Shown: positions 15,763 through 27,862, numbered from the stretch's first letter. The stretch: 64,000 bases of DNA from Macrotrachela quadricornifera (GCA_022393335.1 JAJEKB010000412.1:1-64000); one strand, 5' to 3'. Notes: a model not told the origin generated them from the sequence alone. Program-made: numbers and translations.

Positions 15763-18700
15763 ATGACACGCAATAATCAGGATCAATCGAAAGAATCTTG
15801 TTCAACACCAACAATTTCTATTGACGAAAATATTACTAATTTACCTGACCTTTCAGATTTACAAGAGGAAGAAAAACGACATATTCTTAAAGTTTTATTA
15901 CGTGATGAACGTCTTCGTAATGAACATTTATCACGTTTCACGTATTTAAATAAGATTATTTTAAAATCATAATAATATTATAATCTTTTTTTTTTATTAG
16001 AAATTTAAGAAAAGAAGTTACTGATCTTGAACAACATTCACAAACAACATCAACATCAGTATGTGCTCGATGTCAAACACCATTTGGTTATATATTTAAT
16101 ACAGGTGATGCATGTCCAAAGTGTGGTGCAAAAGTTTGTAAACAATGTCGACTTATGTATAATGGTAATGATAGTGGTTGGTTATGTCAATTATGTTGCA
16201 AACAAATGTAAGTTTACAAAAAAATGATTAATAAAAAAGAGAGAAAGAAAGAAAGAAAGAAAGAAAAAAAATTCCGACGCCGGGAATCGAACCCGGGCCT
16301 CCTGCGTGAAAGGCAGAAATCCTAACCACTAGACCACGTCGGATATATATTAATTCTTTAAATTTATCTTTAGGCAATTGATGAGTTACTCAGGTGAATG
16401 GATCTATTCAATTCGTAGTAATCTTCGAAAAGATTCAAAAACTCCATCAGAAGTAGATATGCGTCAAGAATTAAGTCCAACTTCTGTTTCTACACAATGT
16501 ATAAATTTATTATTAAATTTATTTAAATCTTATATAGAATATTCTTTTATATAGATTTAAATGTTATACAATCAAGTTCGGATTCGGAACTAGAAGAGTC
16601 TGCTCCAACATCGAATAAAAATATAAAAACAGTTATTCACAAACCAAAACCTTCACAGGTTACACCAAAAATAGTAACGCCAAATGATAAAATGAAAAAA
16701 TTAATAGTTCAAAATGAAATGGATGAAAAAAAACTAAAATCTGTTCGAGAATTTTTAGACAAACGTCCATTACAATCAGGCTTTACATTATCATTTCCAA
16801 AAAAAACTCGTCAATTTGGATCAGTTACTAATACAATAAATAGTTCATTAGATGATACTGATTCTGTATTCAATCGATCAGTTAATCAATTAAATTCATC
16901 AAAATCAATAAATAATAAAGAAACGTTAAAAGCAAGACAAAGTGTTAACTCAAATCAAAATGAAATTGATTGTGCATCAGTGACATCATCTGAATGGGAA
17001 TTTAAGGATGAGAATAAATTAAAAACTGATCAATTAACAGTACAAAAACAAAAACCACCTCGCCAGTCATCCTTACGTAAGTTTGTTTTTAAGAGATAAT
17101 GATAAATTTTATCACTCAAAAAAAAACACATCAATGAACGAATTTTTTCATGCAGTGCAAAGTGCGTCATTTACGTATATACATTTATCTTGCATACTTT
17201 ACGTTTTCTATTTTTGGTGTAACGAAATTTATACCTTGTGTCATAGTAATCTAGAGAATAGCAAACTGATAGAAACTTTGTCAAGTAGATTTATACTACG
17301 AGATAATCCAAATGTTTTTTTTAGTCTTTAATAAAAGATTTTGTTCATTGTCACAAAGTTTCGCAAGATGATGATTTGATCTTCCTTTTTACCTTGAAAA
17401 AATTAAGAATGATGAATTAGATTTTAACTTGTTAAAGTACCAAGAGTGAGAATGGAAATCGTCAACAGAACAAGATCGACTCGAAGTGAATTGATTTATT
17501 TTTCTTAAATTAGTTCGAGTTCATTGTTCGAAATTCTCATCATTTTGCACTGCATTTATGTAATTCTTTACGAGTTTTCTTTGGTTGAAAACAGAACTTA
17601 ACTATCATTTAACATTTATATTTATAGGTGATTCTAGACAAAGTTTATCATCAACAAAAAAGGATACCTCATCTCATAGACATATAAGTGGTTCAGTGCA
17701 AAGTTTACGTGATGCATTTCATCGTGTTCATCATCCAAAACGAACATCGTCACGCATAACATTAAATTCTGAAAATAAAAATAATTTAGAATTAACAAAT
17801 GATGAAAATACAAAATCATTACAAGATACACCAAGTATGTATTATATATTTCGATGTATCCGACGTGGTCTAGTGGTTAGGATTTCTGCCTTTCACGCAG
17901 GAGGCCCGGGTTCGATTCCCGGCGTCGGAATATTGTTTTTTTTTTAATCATGCTATGTTATTTTTCTTCTTCGTTATTTTTATCTGTTCGTTTTGTTTTT
18001 GTAAACAATGTTTTTTTTACGATTGAAAGTCGTGGGCATTAAGATTAAGCATACGTCGTCTGTTATGTTTATACACGCTTGAACGATTCTTGTACAGACA
18101 TAAATATCCATATTACCTATTACTTTAGTTATATTTAATCAAAACAACTGATTCATGATTTGTATGATATTCTTTATACAATTTTTTCGTCCAGATTTCT
18201 TTTCTTATTAGAAACCAATCAATCATAACGGATAGAGTATTGTGTGGCTTATATAAATTGTTTATACCTTTCTTGCAATCGTTGCTATTATATGTGCATG
18301 CTTGTGAAGATAGGGAAGAAACAAACATTGTGATTAAAACAAATCGTACTTATACAACAATGACTTATTACAACCGATGTGAAGTAAGATCAAAAATAGC
18401 ATACAATGATATTAACCAATCAGTTCAATATGAACGTTTTTATAAATTATAAACAGTACTAACTTAAATAAAATATTAATATTTTATTACATTATGAGAA
18501 AGAAAAAAACAGTATATTTTTATAAATGAAGGTGCATGTAATAGGGAAAAAAAGAGTCACGTATATACATTTACTCGTACGTTCTAAACCTTTCGAAAAA
18601 AAAATTCTATGACTCAATAGTCACACTTGAATAAACATCGTTAACTTAACGCTAATTTTTTAGTATTGTAAACAGACATAATTATCGTAGGAGAAAAAGA

Positions 18701-21700
18701 AAAAAAAACATGTAACCGTCAAACGACGACCATATAGTACTAATAAATGATACATTGCTATTTCCTTCTATGAAAATATTTTATTTAATGTCAAACATTA
18801 AATTGCGCCTTTTATAGCACCATGACCGAATTTTATCATCGCGAACAACAACCAACACAACTTATTGAAGATTTACCATTGTTGTCAGACTCAGAAATGC
18901 CAAGTTTTTATCCCTCAACAAGACATCGCTCATTTATTACTAAACATTTTGCGGATCGTGATGACGAAAATGATCCTGATTCAATTTATAAAGAACAAAT
19001 CATTGTACAAGTATTTCAACATTGGAAAATAAAAACATTAGAACATCAACATGGAATAAACAATTCAGCACGTATCACTACACCTCATCATTTTACTCAA
19101 GCACTTTCTAATACAACTCCACTTAAAGAAACATCAAATATACAGGCTATATCTGATGAAATTTCAGCAAATAATCATAATAATGATATTCCAAATATTA
19201 ATGAATCAGAAAAACCGATAACAACACTGAAAAAAAGAACAACACCATTACCAGCATCATATGCACAACGAAAAGCTAATTTAAAAAGCTGTATGTCAGC
19301 ACCAACTGATATTTCAAATCCAAATTTACTTACACCTTATGCTAAAAGCAAACCGGAAACAACAGTGACAACTGGAATCAAGAAATCTACTAAACCATCA
19401 CCTATATTTATAGCACCAAAAAAAACTCAACCATCACTTCCAGCACGTTTATATTCTCCTTCTCCATTTGATGAATCTACTCAAAACAAACGTAAAAATT
19501 TTTTTGAAAAACCATATATAAACGGTGATGAACAAAATTCAATGCCAGTTCCTTCAACATGGGCACCAGCTCCATCAACAACATTAACACGTTTTCATTC
19601 ACAATCATCTAATACTTCAATTGATGATGATGTATCATCAAGCGATGAAAGTGATCATGAAAGTTTATTAATACGAAATAAAAATGATTTTAAAAAAGTA
19701 GCAAAAAAAAATAATATAATATATTCACCTCCTATTCATTCAAATTTAAATATACCAGCAGCTGTATTTATTACCGATCCAACTGGACATACACGAGCCT
19801 TTGATTTGAATAATGATTCTACAGAAAATATGATTAATATCGAACGAATTATTGAAAATGATTACGTTCCAATAAATAATACATTCGACTATCCATCATC
19901 ACCTATAGCTGTAATCAGTCCATCAACTTCATCCATTATTCTTGATAAACATGCTTTGCATAGTATTGGTGAAGAAGAAGAAGAATCAGCAGAAAAAAAT
20001 AATAATAATGGTATTATTTTATCAAAAGAACTTAATCGTATTGAAGCATTTACACGATCACGGCAAACAGATTCAAATGCACAGGAAAAAGATACAAATC
20101 ATGAAAACAATAAACTACCACTGGAAAGGCGATGGAGTGATGGTGCTGTTAGTGATAATGAAGAACAGACACAATCCCCAATTGTTAAAACGACCAGTAC
20201 AATGTCTGTTGCAAAACAACCGATAGCTCCACCAGTTAAATTATCAAAAACAAAATTACTTCTTATGAAATTACATTTAGCCTCATCACCAAATAAAGAT
20301 GATGATTCAAATACATCATCATCAACAGCAACAAATCAACCGGCACCACGAAAACGTACTGTACGTCGATCTTCGGATAAAAAACGTTACCAAACACAAT
20401 GACAGAAATATATGTGCACGTTTTTTCTTTATTCTTTATTTGTAATTTTTTTTCTTCTTTCATCCTATATAAAACAAAATATTCTTTTTTTAGTTCTTTA
20501 ATTCTTTATAATGTTTAGATTCTCATGCAAATCTTGAAACATCACAATTATCTGCTAATGATGCAAAAGATTCACCTGATATGCGTGATCGTAGTACATT
20601 AAATGCATCTTCTCCAAAAAGTACAAAAGAATCACATTCAAGGCAAAGATTTTTATCTTCATCGGATAAACTAAAAGGAAAAGATAGTGATATTAACCAT
20701 GCAAATAAAAGAGAAAGTATTAGAAGAGATGGTAAATCAGTTGGTGATAGTGATGATGATATTGATAGTACATTTGAAAACGCTAAATCAGTAAGTTTTA
20801 TTTATTATTATATAGAAGAATTTCTATTTAAAAAGAAAATATCAAAAAAAAAATATTTATAAGTATTCAATTAAAAAGAAAATATATTGCATCATAGGGT
20901 TCAACGAAACGATCTAATTCTCGTAAAGATCTACGTGTAAGTTTAAACTAATGCTTCTATATATCTTTTATATACTATTTTTTAATGTTTTATTTATTTA
21001 ATCATCCATATAGGGTTCATTATCAAATTTAAGTAGAACATTAAGTAAAACAAGTATTCATTATGATCTTGATATATCGGGTACAATTGAATTAAAACTT
21101 ACTTATAATAAAGCATCAGGTTCACTTGATATTTTGATTAATAAATGTAAGAATTTAGCTGCATCTCAAAAAAATGGTACATCAAATCCGTAAGTATTTT
21201 ATAAAGAGATATATGGATTTATTCTTTGAAAAATCTTTTGGTTTTTAGATATTGTCAACTTTATTTATTACCTAATATATCAAAAGCTGGTAAACGTACA
21301 ACAAGTTTGAAAAAGGATACAATAGAACCATTATTTGATCAAACAATACGTGTATGTTGTTATCTTTCTATGTTTTTTTTTCTGTAAATGAAAATGTCTA
21401 TAAATTTACTTTATTGTATTTTAGTACTATGTTAGTGAAGAAGAATTTGATTCACGTACTATATCAATATCAGTTTGGAGTCAAGCATCAATGAAACGTG
21501 ATGAATTTCTTGGTGAAATACAGATTCCATTAGCTAATTGCACATTGGATAAAATGGAAGAATATACCCTTTTACCTAAAATACAAGAAAATAATGTAAA
21601 TTATTTTTGAAAATTTAATACGATATTCTCACTTTTTTTTGTCAAATAGGTACCATTAGATTTTCAACCAGCGGAAAATTCTGCTAAAATAAGTTTCGAA

Positions 21701-22208
21701 TTAACTTTTATGCCACATCCACAAAAAGAAGGCGTAGGAACTATACAAGTTAATTCTGTCCAAGCTACTGGTATTTATTATGGAAAACATAATGTTGAAG
21801 CTATTTGCAAAGGGTAATCATATAATTTGTCATTCAACTTTATTTATATATGTATTTATATATATATATAGTTTATTAATGCCTGATAAAATCAAACGAA
21901 AATTAACGGTAACACGTAAAGGACCATCACCAAAATGGGATAGTCCATTACGATGGGAAAATATATCTCTTAGTGATTTACCAAATCAATCTATTGAAAT
22001 AAGTATATGGTGTCAAGAACGTTTTAAAAAATTAATGATTGCATATATTCGACTTAATTTATCACGAGAACATCGTGATGCTAGATCATGTAAATGGTTA
22101 GATGCTACAGATGAAGAAAAATCTGCTTGGAAATCATTTATAGAAAATCCAAAAACGATACATAAGATTCAACTTCCATGGCGACCAGCAGCTACTGAAA
22201 AAAAATAA
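15763..22208 (+). CDS. SYTL: Synaptotagmin-like protein (SHD/Rab-binding domain, long linker, C2A and C2B)
   Basis: Rab27-type effector at membranes or the cortex, related to SYTL4/5 and Drosophila bitesize. Supported exons: 15763-15941, 16001-16207, 16374-16498, 16555-17076, 17628-17834, then a long exon within 18822-20402, then 20519-20790, 20898-20936, 21014-21189, 21249-21351, 21425-21595, 21650-21813 and 21872-22208. The N-terminal helix (LSDLQEEEKRHILKVLLRDE) leads into a FYVE-type zinc finger (CARC, CPKCGAKVCKQC, WLCQLCC) and SGEWIYSIR, the SHD layout. C2A (GTIELKLTYNKASGSLDILI) and C2B (ending KWLDATDEEKSAWKSFIENP) follow. The calcium-loop aspartates are largely replaced (GTSNPY; WSQASMKRDEF), so the C2 domains are probably calcium-independent. 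Two junctions are unresolved: the phase-1 donor at 17835 fits an internal acceptor at about 18889 but not the one before ATG 18822, and the long exon needs a phase-1 donor near 20356 or 20365. ATG 18822 may be an alternative first exon. Confidence 0.85.
16242..16270. repeat. GAAA microsatellite in an intron
   Basis: Tandem GAAA units end in an A-run immediately before the antisense tRNA-Glu. Confidence 0.8.
16272..16343 (-). tRNA. tRNA-Glu(UUC): tRNA-Glu (anticodon UUC)
   Basis: 72-nt cloverleaf read on the minus strand: acceptor stem TCCGACG/CGTCGGA with discriminator A, A-box TGGTCTAGTGGT, anticodon stem-loop TCTGC-CTTTCAC-GCAGG with anticodon TTC, and B-box GGTTCGATTCC. An A-run at 16262-16270 on the plus strand gives a T-run just 3' of the gene, suitable as a Pol III terminator. 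It lies wholly inside the 166-bp second coding intron of the synaptotagmin-like gene, antisense to it. Confidence 0.97.
17859..17930 (+). tRNA. tRNA-Glu(UUC): tRNA-Glu (anticodon UUC), second identical copy
   Basis: The same 72 bases as the minus-strand copy at 16272-16343, here on the plus strand. Acceptor stem, A-box, TTC anticodon loop and B-box are intact, and a run of ten or more T follows closely as terminator. It begins about 24 bp after the exon that ends at 17834, so it sits at the 5' end of the next intron, sense to the host gene. Confidence 0.97.
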
Positions 22209-24204
22209 AATCTATTTATTTGATTTTCTTCATCGTTGGTGCTTTATTCTTACCTTTAAAATTCATATTTATAAACATATCGAATTTTAAATTTTATTAT
22301 ATATATTTGTCATGCAAAAAGAGGTGCTCTTATTTCATTAAATAAATTTTACACAAAAAGAAAAAAAAATTTAATTCAAATAAAGTAAATTGATTTTATA
22401 CTATTGATGAACTATTACGAGTTTGAAGTATTCATCTATTTATAATTGTCATGAAATTACAACTTGTGATTCATCATCTATATAGCCTTGACCTAGAATG
22501 TACTGATGTCGATGATTCATTGATTTGGGCGCACCATGTTTAATAGACAAGAATTAAAATTTCGATATGATTTTTTCTAGTAATGAATAAAATTATCTTA
22601 TACTTTTTGATGGAATTTCATCTAGGAAAAATATCAGTTACTATGCTAGTGATTGATGAAAGATATGTGAACTTCATATTTTGGATAGAAGAGATTCAGT
22701 TGAATAAAAATAAAAATTATTTATACGATTTTATCAAAATCTTTCAAGGGTCAGAAATCTGAATTTGATTTATATTAGTAAATCGTCCGTAGAGTATATT
22801 TTCCGTTATTCATCAATCTACTGTAAAAGTAAAAATAGTATCTGAAATATCAATATTCTTAATAGCTGATACAGCGATGAAGAACAAATATAGACTATTT
22901 AGTATTTCAAAAATTGTTAGGTAATCAACCAAATACATGTTTTTATTTTAAAAATGTCAGTTACTTGGAATATGATTGATTTCATTTAGAATTATTCTAA
23001 CATTACTTTACCTTGAAAATTTTGAGTTCCAATGTTCAATAAAAATTCATCGTTGAATATAATTATGATTTATTATAGGTCAACGAAATTTGCATTTGGA
23101 ATTAATATTATCAGAAAAAATTCTTTAGTATTGTTGGAATTAATTTTATATACGAAATCTAATTCTTTCAATGTATTTATCTGATTAATCAAATACTTGA
23201 TTCTTTATTAAAAAACAAATTCTATAAAAAAAAATTTATTATATAACCTTTATTTATAAAAACTATATTTAGAAATATCATTAAAATACAAAAAGTACAA
23301 TTTACTTTAATCAATCTTATATTCATTTATCAAAACATTAATCAAATAGTATGAATTTTATCTATTGAAATTTATCATTTAGTATACTGAAGGTAAACAA
23401 CTATAAAATATGACGCAAAAGTTAAACCCTAGTTTTCTTAGATAAACATATACTGATATGATAATATTAATACATTTAGAATTTGTTTTTTTTCTTCATA
23501 TTTTATGTAATAATGTTATTAGTATAACCTTTTCAACTATTTACTCCGTTAACAATACATAGTTATCTTATGTGTGATTCAGAAATAACATTAAAAACAA
23601 TGATAGATAATACTTTTTATTTTTAAAAAGAATAGAATACTTTAAAAAAAAAATTTTTTTTGAAAATTCAACAAGCAAATTTTTCAATTATTATTGAAAA
23701 GTTGAATTTAATGAACTGTTGATCTATTGAATAATCAATTCTTGATATATTAGGAATTAGAATACAATTCGTTGGAAAAATTGATTGTTTTTTTCATAAA
23801 ATTTTTTGAATATTATAACTTTTACTTAAAATTAATACAAAAACAAATAGTTAGATACTGACATCTGATTATCATTAAATATAAGAAAATAAAATTTAAT
23901 ATTTCTTTCCTATGACGAATTTGATTAATTGTTATTGTCCATCTATAAAAAGAACAAATAGTTCATAGTCTAACGATTAAAATTTGAATTGAATAGCACC
24001 ATCTTTTGAATATATTTTAATATTCTACTGGTTGTTGTTATCAGTCAATATGATTCATAATGAAATGAGAAATTTCTTTTTTATTAAGTAATATATTTGT
24101 CCATTTACGTCATTTTCTTACTCATTTTTCATTCTCATGGTATTTAATAGATTTTTTTTTTTATTAAATTTATTAGATTATTATTATTATTATTACTTGA
24201 AATT
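22209..24204. other. AT-rich intergenic region
   Basis: About 2 kb between the synaptotagmin-like gene and CHMP2A. I see only A/T-rich sequence with short homopolymers and no open frame, RNA gene or repeat that I can support. Confidence 0.6.
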
Positions 24205-26024
24205 ATGGACAAATTAAGAGAATTATTTCATAGAAAAACACCAAAAGAAATTATGCAAGAAAATAAACGAGCAATTCGACAAGCAAGACGTGAACTTGAA
24301 CGTGAAAAAAATCGATTAAATAATGAAAAAACACGTAATGAAAATGAAATTCGTAAATTAGCTGCTAAAGGTGAACAGGTATGTTTATTTTATTTAAATT
24401 CTTACAAAAAAAAAAAAGAATTTCCTCTCCGTAGAAAGCATTACGAGTATATGCAAAAAATATTGTTAATCAACGTAATCATATAAATAAATTAGGTGCT
24501 ATGGATGCAACATTATCAACACTTGAATCCCAAGCATCATCAATAAATGCTCAAAATACAATGGCTAGTGTTATGGTTAAAACAACTCAAACATTAGCAA
24601 GATTAAATCGAATGGTTTGTTTGAATTTTCATTTTTATTAAATTAATTTATATATTTATAATTTATAGATGCCATTACAAGATTTTCAAAAAACAATGCA
24701 AATGTTTGAACAGAATATGACAGCTAATAATATTAAACAAGAAATGATGAATGATGCTATGGATGCTGCTTTTGAAGGTGATAATGACGAAGAAGAAACG
24801 TAAGAAAAAATTCATTTTTTTTTAGATTAACCCTTTATTCCTCAATGTTCACCCTAATGGACATTGGTATGTGTAGTACTGAAAAAAAGTAGAGCGTATA
24901 ATCCAAAACGAATTTTATGGAGGTTGCAAATAAATTCATTAGCTTTCAATTGGTAGTTAAATAAAACCTTTTCTATATAGCGTATGTTCGAGCCAGTTAA
25001 AATAAAAAGTGTAAATTTTTCAATTGCCCGATCTTTCTTTCAAAACCCTGCATTAGCAAAGCCTCTGAATATTTTTTTGATTTTGGAACTGATATATGTA
25101 GGCTAGATCCTCATGAGCCTGTAATGTCCACCCCAATGGACATTGGAGGGAGTGGCATGAAAATGACCTTTTTTCAATAAACAACACTACTTATGTATAC
25201 GCATAGAAACGCTTTTTTTTACAGGTTTAATAGTATTTTTGAACATCAAGAACATTAATTAGAGGATATCAGACATCTAACTGGATCTCTTTTGGACTTT
25301 CGAAGTAAACAGTTCCTCTCTTCAAGTGATAAAAGGAAAAGTCTAGCATTGATGATAACTTCAATCCAATATATAACAAGCGATCTAATGGCATGAGTGA
25401 CACTCTTCTGACTAAATTTACTATCAATTCTGCATATTTCCTTCCATTATCTGGACATACAACTTCACAGCTTCGAAAACTTCCAACAAAATTGAAATGG
25501 CGATAAATTTCTTGAGTACTAACGATATTTCTTTATAAATATAAAACTATGAGAATCTCCAATTTTATGTCGCTCCCCCCCCCCCTCAATCTCCACCCAG
25601 ATGAACATTGCATTGTATTCAGTATAAACAACTTTATGTTTTGACTGATATAGCATAAGCATACTGATGATTAAGAGTCCTAAAATTAATGATCGGCTTA
25701 CTTATAGCTCTTCGAGAACTCTCTTAGGGGGTAAAAAGTTAATAAAAAAATAAAATATATATACACCAATATTATCGATTTATTTAGTGAAGCGCTTGTT
25801 GATCAAGTACTCAATGAACTTAATATAACTGCAATGAATCAAATGCCTAGTAAGTTCATTTTAATGAGAATAGAGAAAAAAAAACACATAAATATATTTA
25901 TATTATTCTAGATGCAGAAAATGGTGCATTTGCTAAAGGTGTAGCTAATCCAGCACAAGGTCAACTAGCTACAGCTGATGCTGATATAGAAGCTCGTTTA
26001 AATGCTTTACGTCAAAATAAATAA
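24205..26024 (+). CDS. CHMP2A: Charged multivesicular body protein 2A (ESCRT-III subunit, Vps2)
   Basis: Cytosolic ESCRT-III subunit that co-polymerises on endosomal and other membranes and recruits VPS4 for scission. Exons are 24205-24378, 24435-24614, 24669-24799, 25788-25849 and 25912-26024, giving 219 residues, the usual family length. The basic N-terminal helical core (RKTPKEIMQENKRAIRQARR; KTRNENEIRKLAAKGEQ) and the MNDAMDAAFEGDNDEEE stretch match CHMP2 proteins. The C-terminus (ADADIEARLNALRQN) is a MIM1-type VPS4 MIT-binding motif, closer to CHMP2A than CHMP2B. The fourth intron is 988 bp, much longer than the others, and holds a probable transposon remnant. RNF14 starts 281 bp downstream on the same strand. 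Confidence 0.95.
24831..25738. mobile_element. Probable non-autonomous TTAA-flanked (piggyBac-like) element in a CHMP2A intron
   Basis: A 908-bp segment is bounded by TTAA on both sides (24827-24830 and 25739-25742). Its ends start CCCTTTATTCC and, read inward from the right, CTTTTTACCCC, an imperfect terminal inverted repeat. TTAA duplication and a CCY-type end are piggyBac hallmarks. Near the left end lies a near-perfect hairpin, CAATGTTCACCCTAATGGAC continuing ATTG (24843-24866). A perfect 8-bp-stem version, AATGTCCA-ccccaa-TGGACATT, lies at about 25122-25144, and a weaker third copy at about 25588-25612. No transposase frame remains. Confidence 0.55.
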
Positions 26025-26305
26025 ACATTATTTACACAAATACAAAAAAATATATGATAGTGATTTTTTTTTCTTCCAGTTTGTTCATTAATTATAATTA
26101 TATCTATAAGATTGATAGCTTCTTTTTTTCTATGTTGTCTATACTTTTGCTATATAAAGAAAAAAAATATACGTATACGTCATAATATTTTTTTTTCTTT
26201 CTTGAAATTGCGCAAGACTTGAGTAATGTTTGGTTAAGAGAAAAATGAAACATAATAACGTCTAAAGAAAAAACAACCTACATGAAATAAACTTAGCAAA
26301 AAACG

Positions 26306-27862
26306 ATGAGTGATAAGCAACAACAAGAAGAGGAATTGCTTACACTAAAATCGATTTATGGTGATGAAATTACTGTTTTAAGTAATGAAAATGATCAATT
26401 TGAAATAAATATTGAATTTCAATTACCTAAAATATTTTATTTACATCTTAATGATAATTTAAATAAATTATCAACATTAATTCAACATCTTCCACCATTA
26501 ATATTAACTATACATTTTCATGATCAATATCCATCATCAATATATTCTCCAACATTTGTTCTTTCATCATATTATTTATCTTGTGAATATCTTCAAAATA
26601 TATGTCAAATATTAGATAAAATTTGGGAACAAAACATAAGCGAACCAATTGTTTATCAATGGATTGAATATCTTAAAGAACATTTTTTATCAATTAATGA
26701 TCTTTATTTATCAAATAAAGATATTAATAATGATAATGATGATCCACGAGCTATGTCTACTTATCAACCTAATCAAGCTGCACGTATTTATGAACAATTA
26801 ATAGAATATAATAAAAAAAAAATATATGAACAATTTCTTCATGAATATCATGATTGTTCTATATGTATGTCAAATAATATTCCTGGACGTGATATGATAA
26901 AATTAAATAAATGTAAACATATATTTTGTCGAGCTTGTTTACATGATTATGCTCAAATACAGATTAATACAGGTTCAGTTGAATGGTTAGTTTGCCCAGA
27001 TTTCCAATGTCAAATGACATTATTACCATCTGAAATAAAAATTATTGTTAATAATGATCAATTATATAATAAATATGAACGATTATTATTACAAAAAACT
27101 CTTGAACAAATGCAAGATATTGTTTGGTGTCCAAGGTTAATTATAATTAAAATATTTTATTCATTATTTTTCCGTTTGTTTGTTTGTTTGTTTATTAGAT
27201 GTCAACAAGCAGTTTTAACTGATAATGACAAAGATAAACTTATATTATGTGGTCAATGTTATTTTTCATCTTGTAAAAGGTGTAAAAAAACTTATCATGG
27301 AGAAACTTTTTGTAGTGATGAACTTGAATTAGCTGAATTAGAAAAAAAACGTTATAAAATACATCATCAAATGAAAGCTCTTAATATACCAGTAGGTAAT
27401 GAAGAAAAATTTTTACGTGAATTTCTTGCTATTGCAAGAGTTGATAGTTCAACACGTTTATGTCCCAATCCAAAATGTGAAGTACCTATTGAAAAAAATA
27501 TGGGATGTGATCATATGTATTGTGTTCGTTGTCATACACATTTTAATTGGAGTGAAGCACGTGATCAAACAAATGACACAAAAATTTTAATTGAAAAATA
27601 TGAAAGTGATCTTGATGAAGTACAAAAAGCTTTAGAACGTGAATTAACATCATCAGAAACACCAGTAATTGGTAAACTTCTTGTAGAACGTACAAAACAA
27701 TGTCCATATAAAAATTGTGAAAAACTTAATATTAAATCTGGTACTGGAAATTATGTTATTTGTCTAGATTGTAAACGAAGTTTTTGTTTTTCATGTGGAA
27801 AAGCTGTAATTAATCCTAAATATCATTTTGGAAATGTATGCAAACGACACTCGGGTTTATAA
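26306..27862 (+). CDS. RNF14: RNF14-like RBR E3 ubiquitin-protein ligase (RWD-RING1-IBR-RING2 plus extra zinc module)
   Basis: RBR ligases take ubiquitin from an E2 onto a catalytic Cys in RING2 before passing it to substrate. Two exons, 26306-27135 and 27199-27862, give 497 residues. An N-terminal RWD domain (about 8-115, LLTLKSIYGDE) is followed by RING1 (about 184-235, CSIC, KCKHIFCRACL), an IBR (from 275, WCPRCQQAV, CGQC, CKRCKKTYHGETFC) and a RING2-type module (about 364-392) whose CEVPIEKNMGCDHMYC carries the expected catalytic Cys after Gly. That module ends HTHFNWSEA and so lacks the usual FCWxC pair. A further module (about 444-490, CPYKNC, CLDCKRSFCFSCGK, KYHFGNVC) has that pair but no catalytic Cys. 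The 63-bp intron is in frame and stop-free, so an unspliced reading is also open. RNF14 is the best family match by domain order; ARIH-like relatives are less likely. Confidence 0.85.
   Translation: MSDKQQQEEELLTLKSIYGDEITVLSNENDQFEINIEFQLPKIFYLHLNDNLNKLSTLIQHLPPLILTIHFHDQYPSSIYSPTFVLSSYYLSCEYLQNICQILDKIWEQNISEPIVYQWIEYLKEHFLSINDLYLSNKDINNDNDDPRAMSTYQPNQAARIYEQLIEYNKKKIYEQFLHEYHDCSICMSNNIPGRDMIKLNKCKHIFCRACLHDYAQIQINTGSVEWLVCPDFQCQMTLLPSEIKIIVNNDQLYNKYERLLLQKTLEQMQDIVWCPRLIIIKIFYSLFFRLFVCLFIRCQQAVLTDNDKDKLILCGQCYFSSCKRCKKTYHGETFCSDELELAELEKKRYKIHHQMKALNIPVGNEEKFLREFLAIARVDSSTRLCPNPKCEVPIEKNMGCDHMYCVRCHTHFNWSEARDQTNDTKILIEKYESDLDEVQKALERELTSSETPVIGKLLVERTKQCPYKNCEKLNIKSGTGNYVICLDCKRSFCFSCGKAVINPKYHFGNVCKRHSGL
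27136..27198 (+). other. 63-nt stop-free, frame-preserving intron of the RNF14-like gene
   Basis: The donor follows CCAAG and starts GTTAAT; the acceptor ends TTTATTAG. Removing it restores the conserved WCPRCQQAV start of the IBR (phase 2). If retained it adds 21 hydrophobic residues rich in Ile, Phe and Leu between the two zinc-binding cysteine pairs, which should disrupt the IBR. Its 3' half is a TTTG microsatellite. Confidence 0.85.

Noticed and set aside
17585..17947. Plus-strand frame running through the second tRNA-Glu as coding sequence
   Set aside because: The coding part ends at donor GTATGT (17835). Past it the frame reads the tRNA gene itself, so the tail is a translation artefact.
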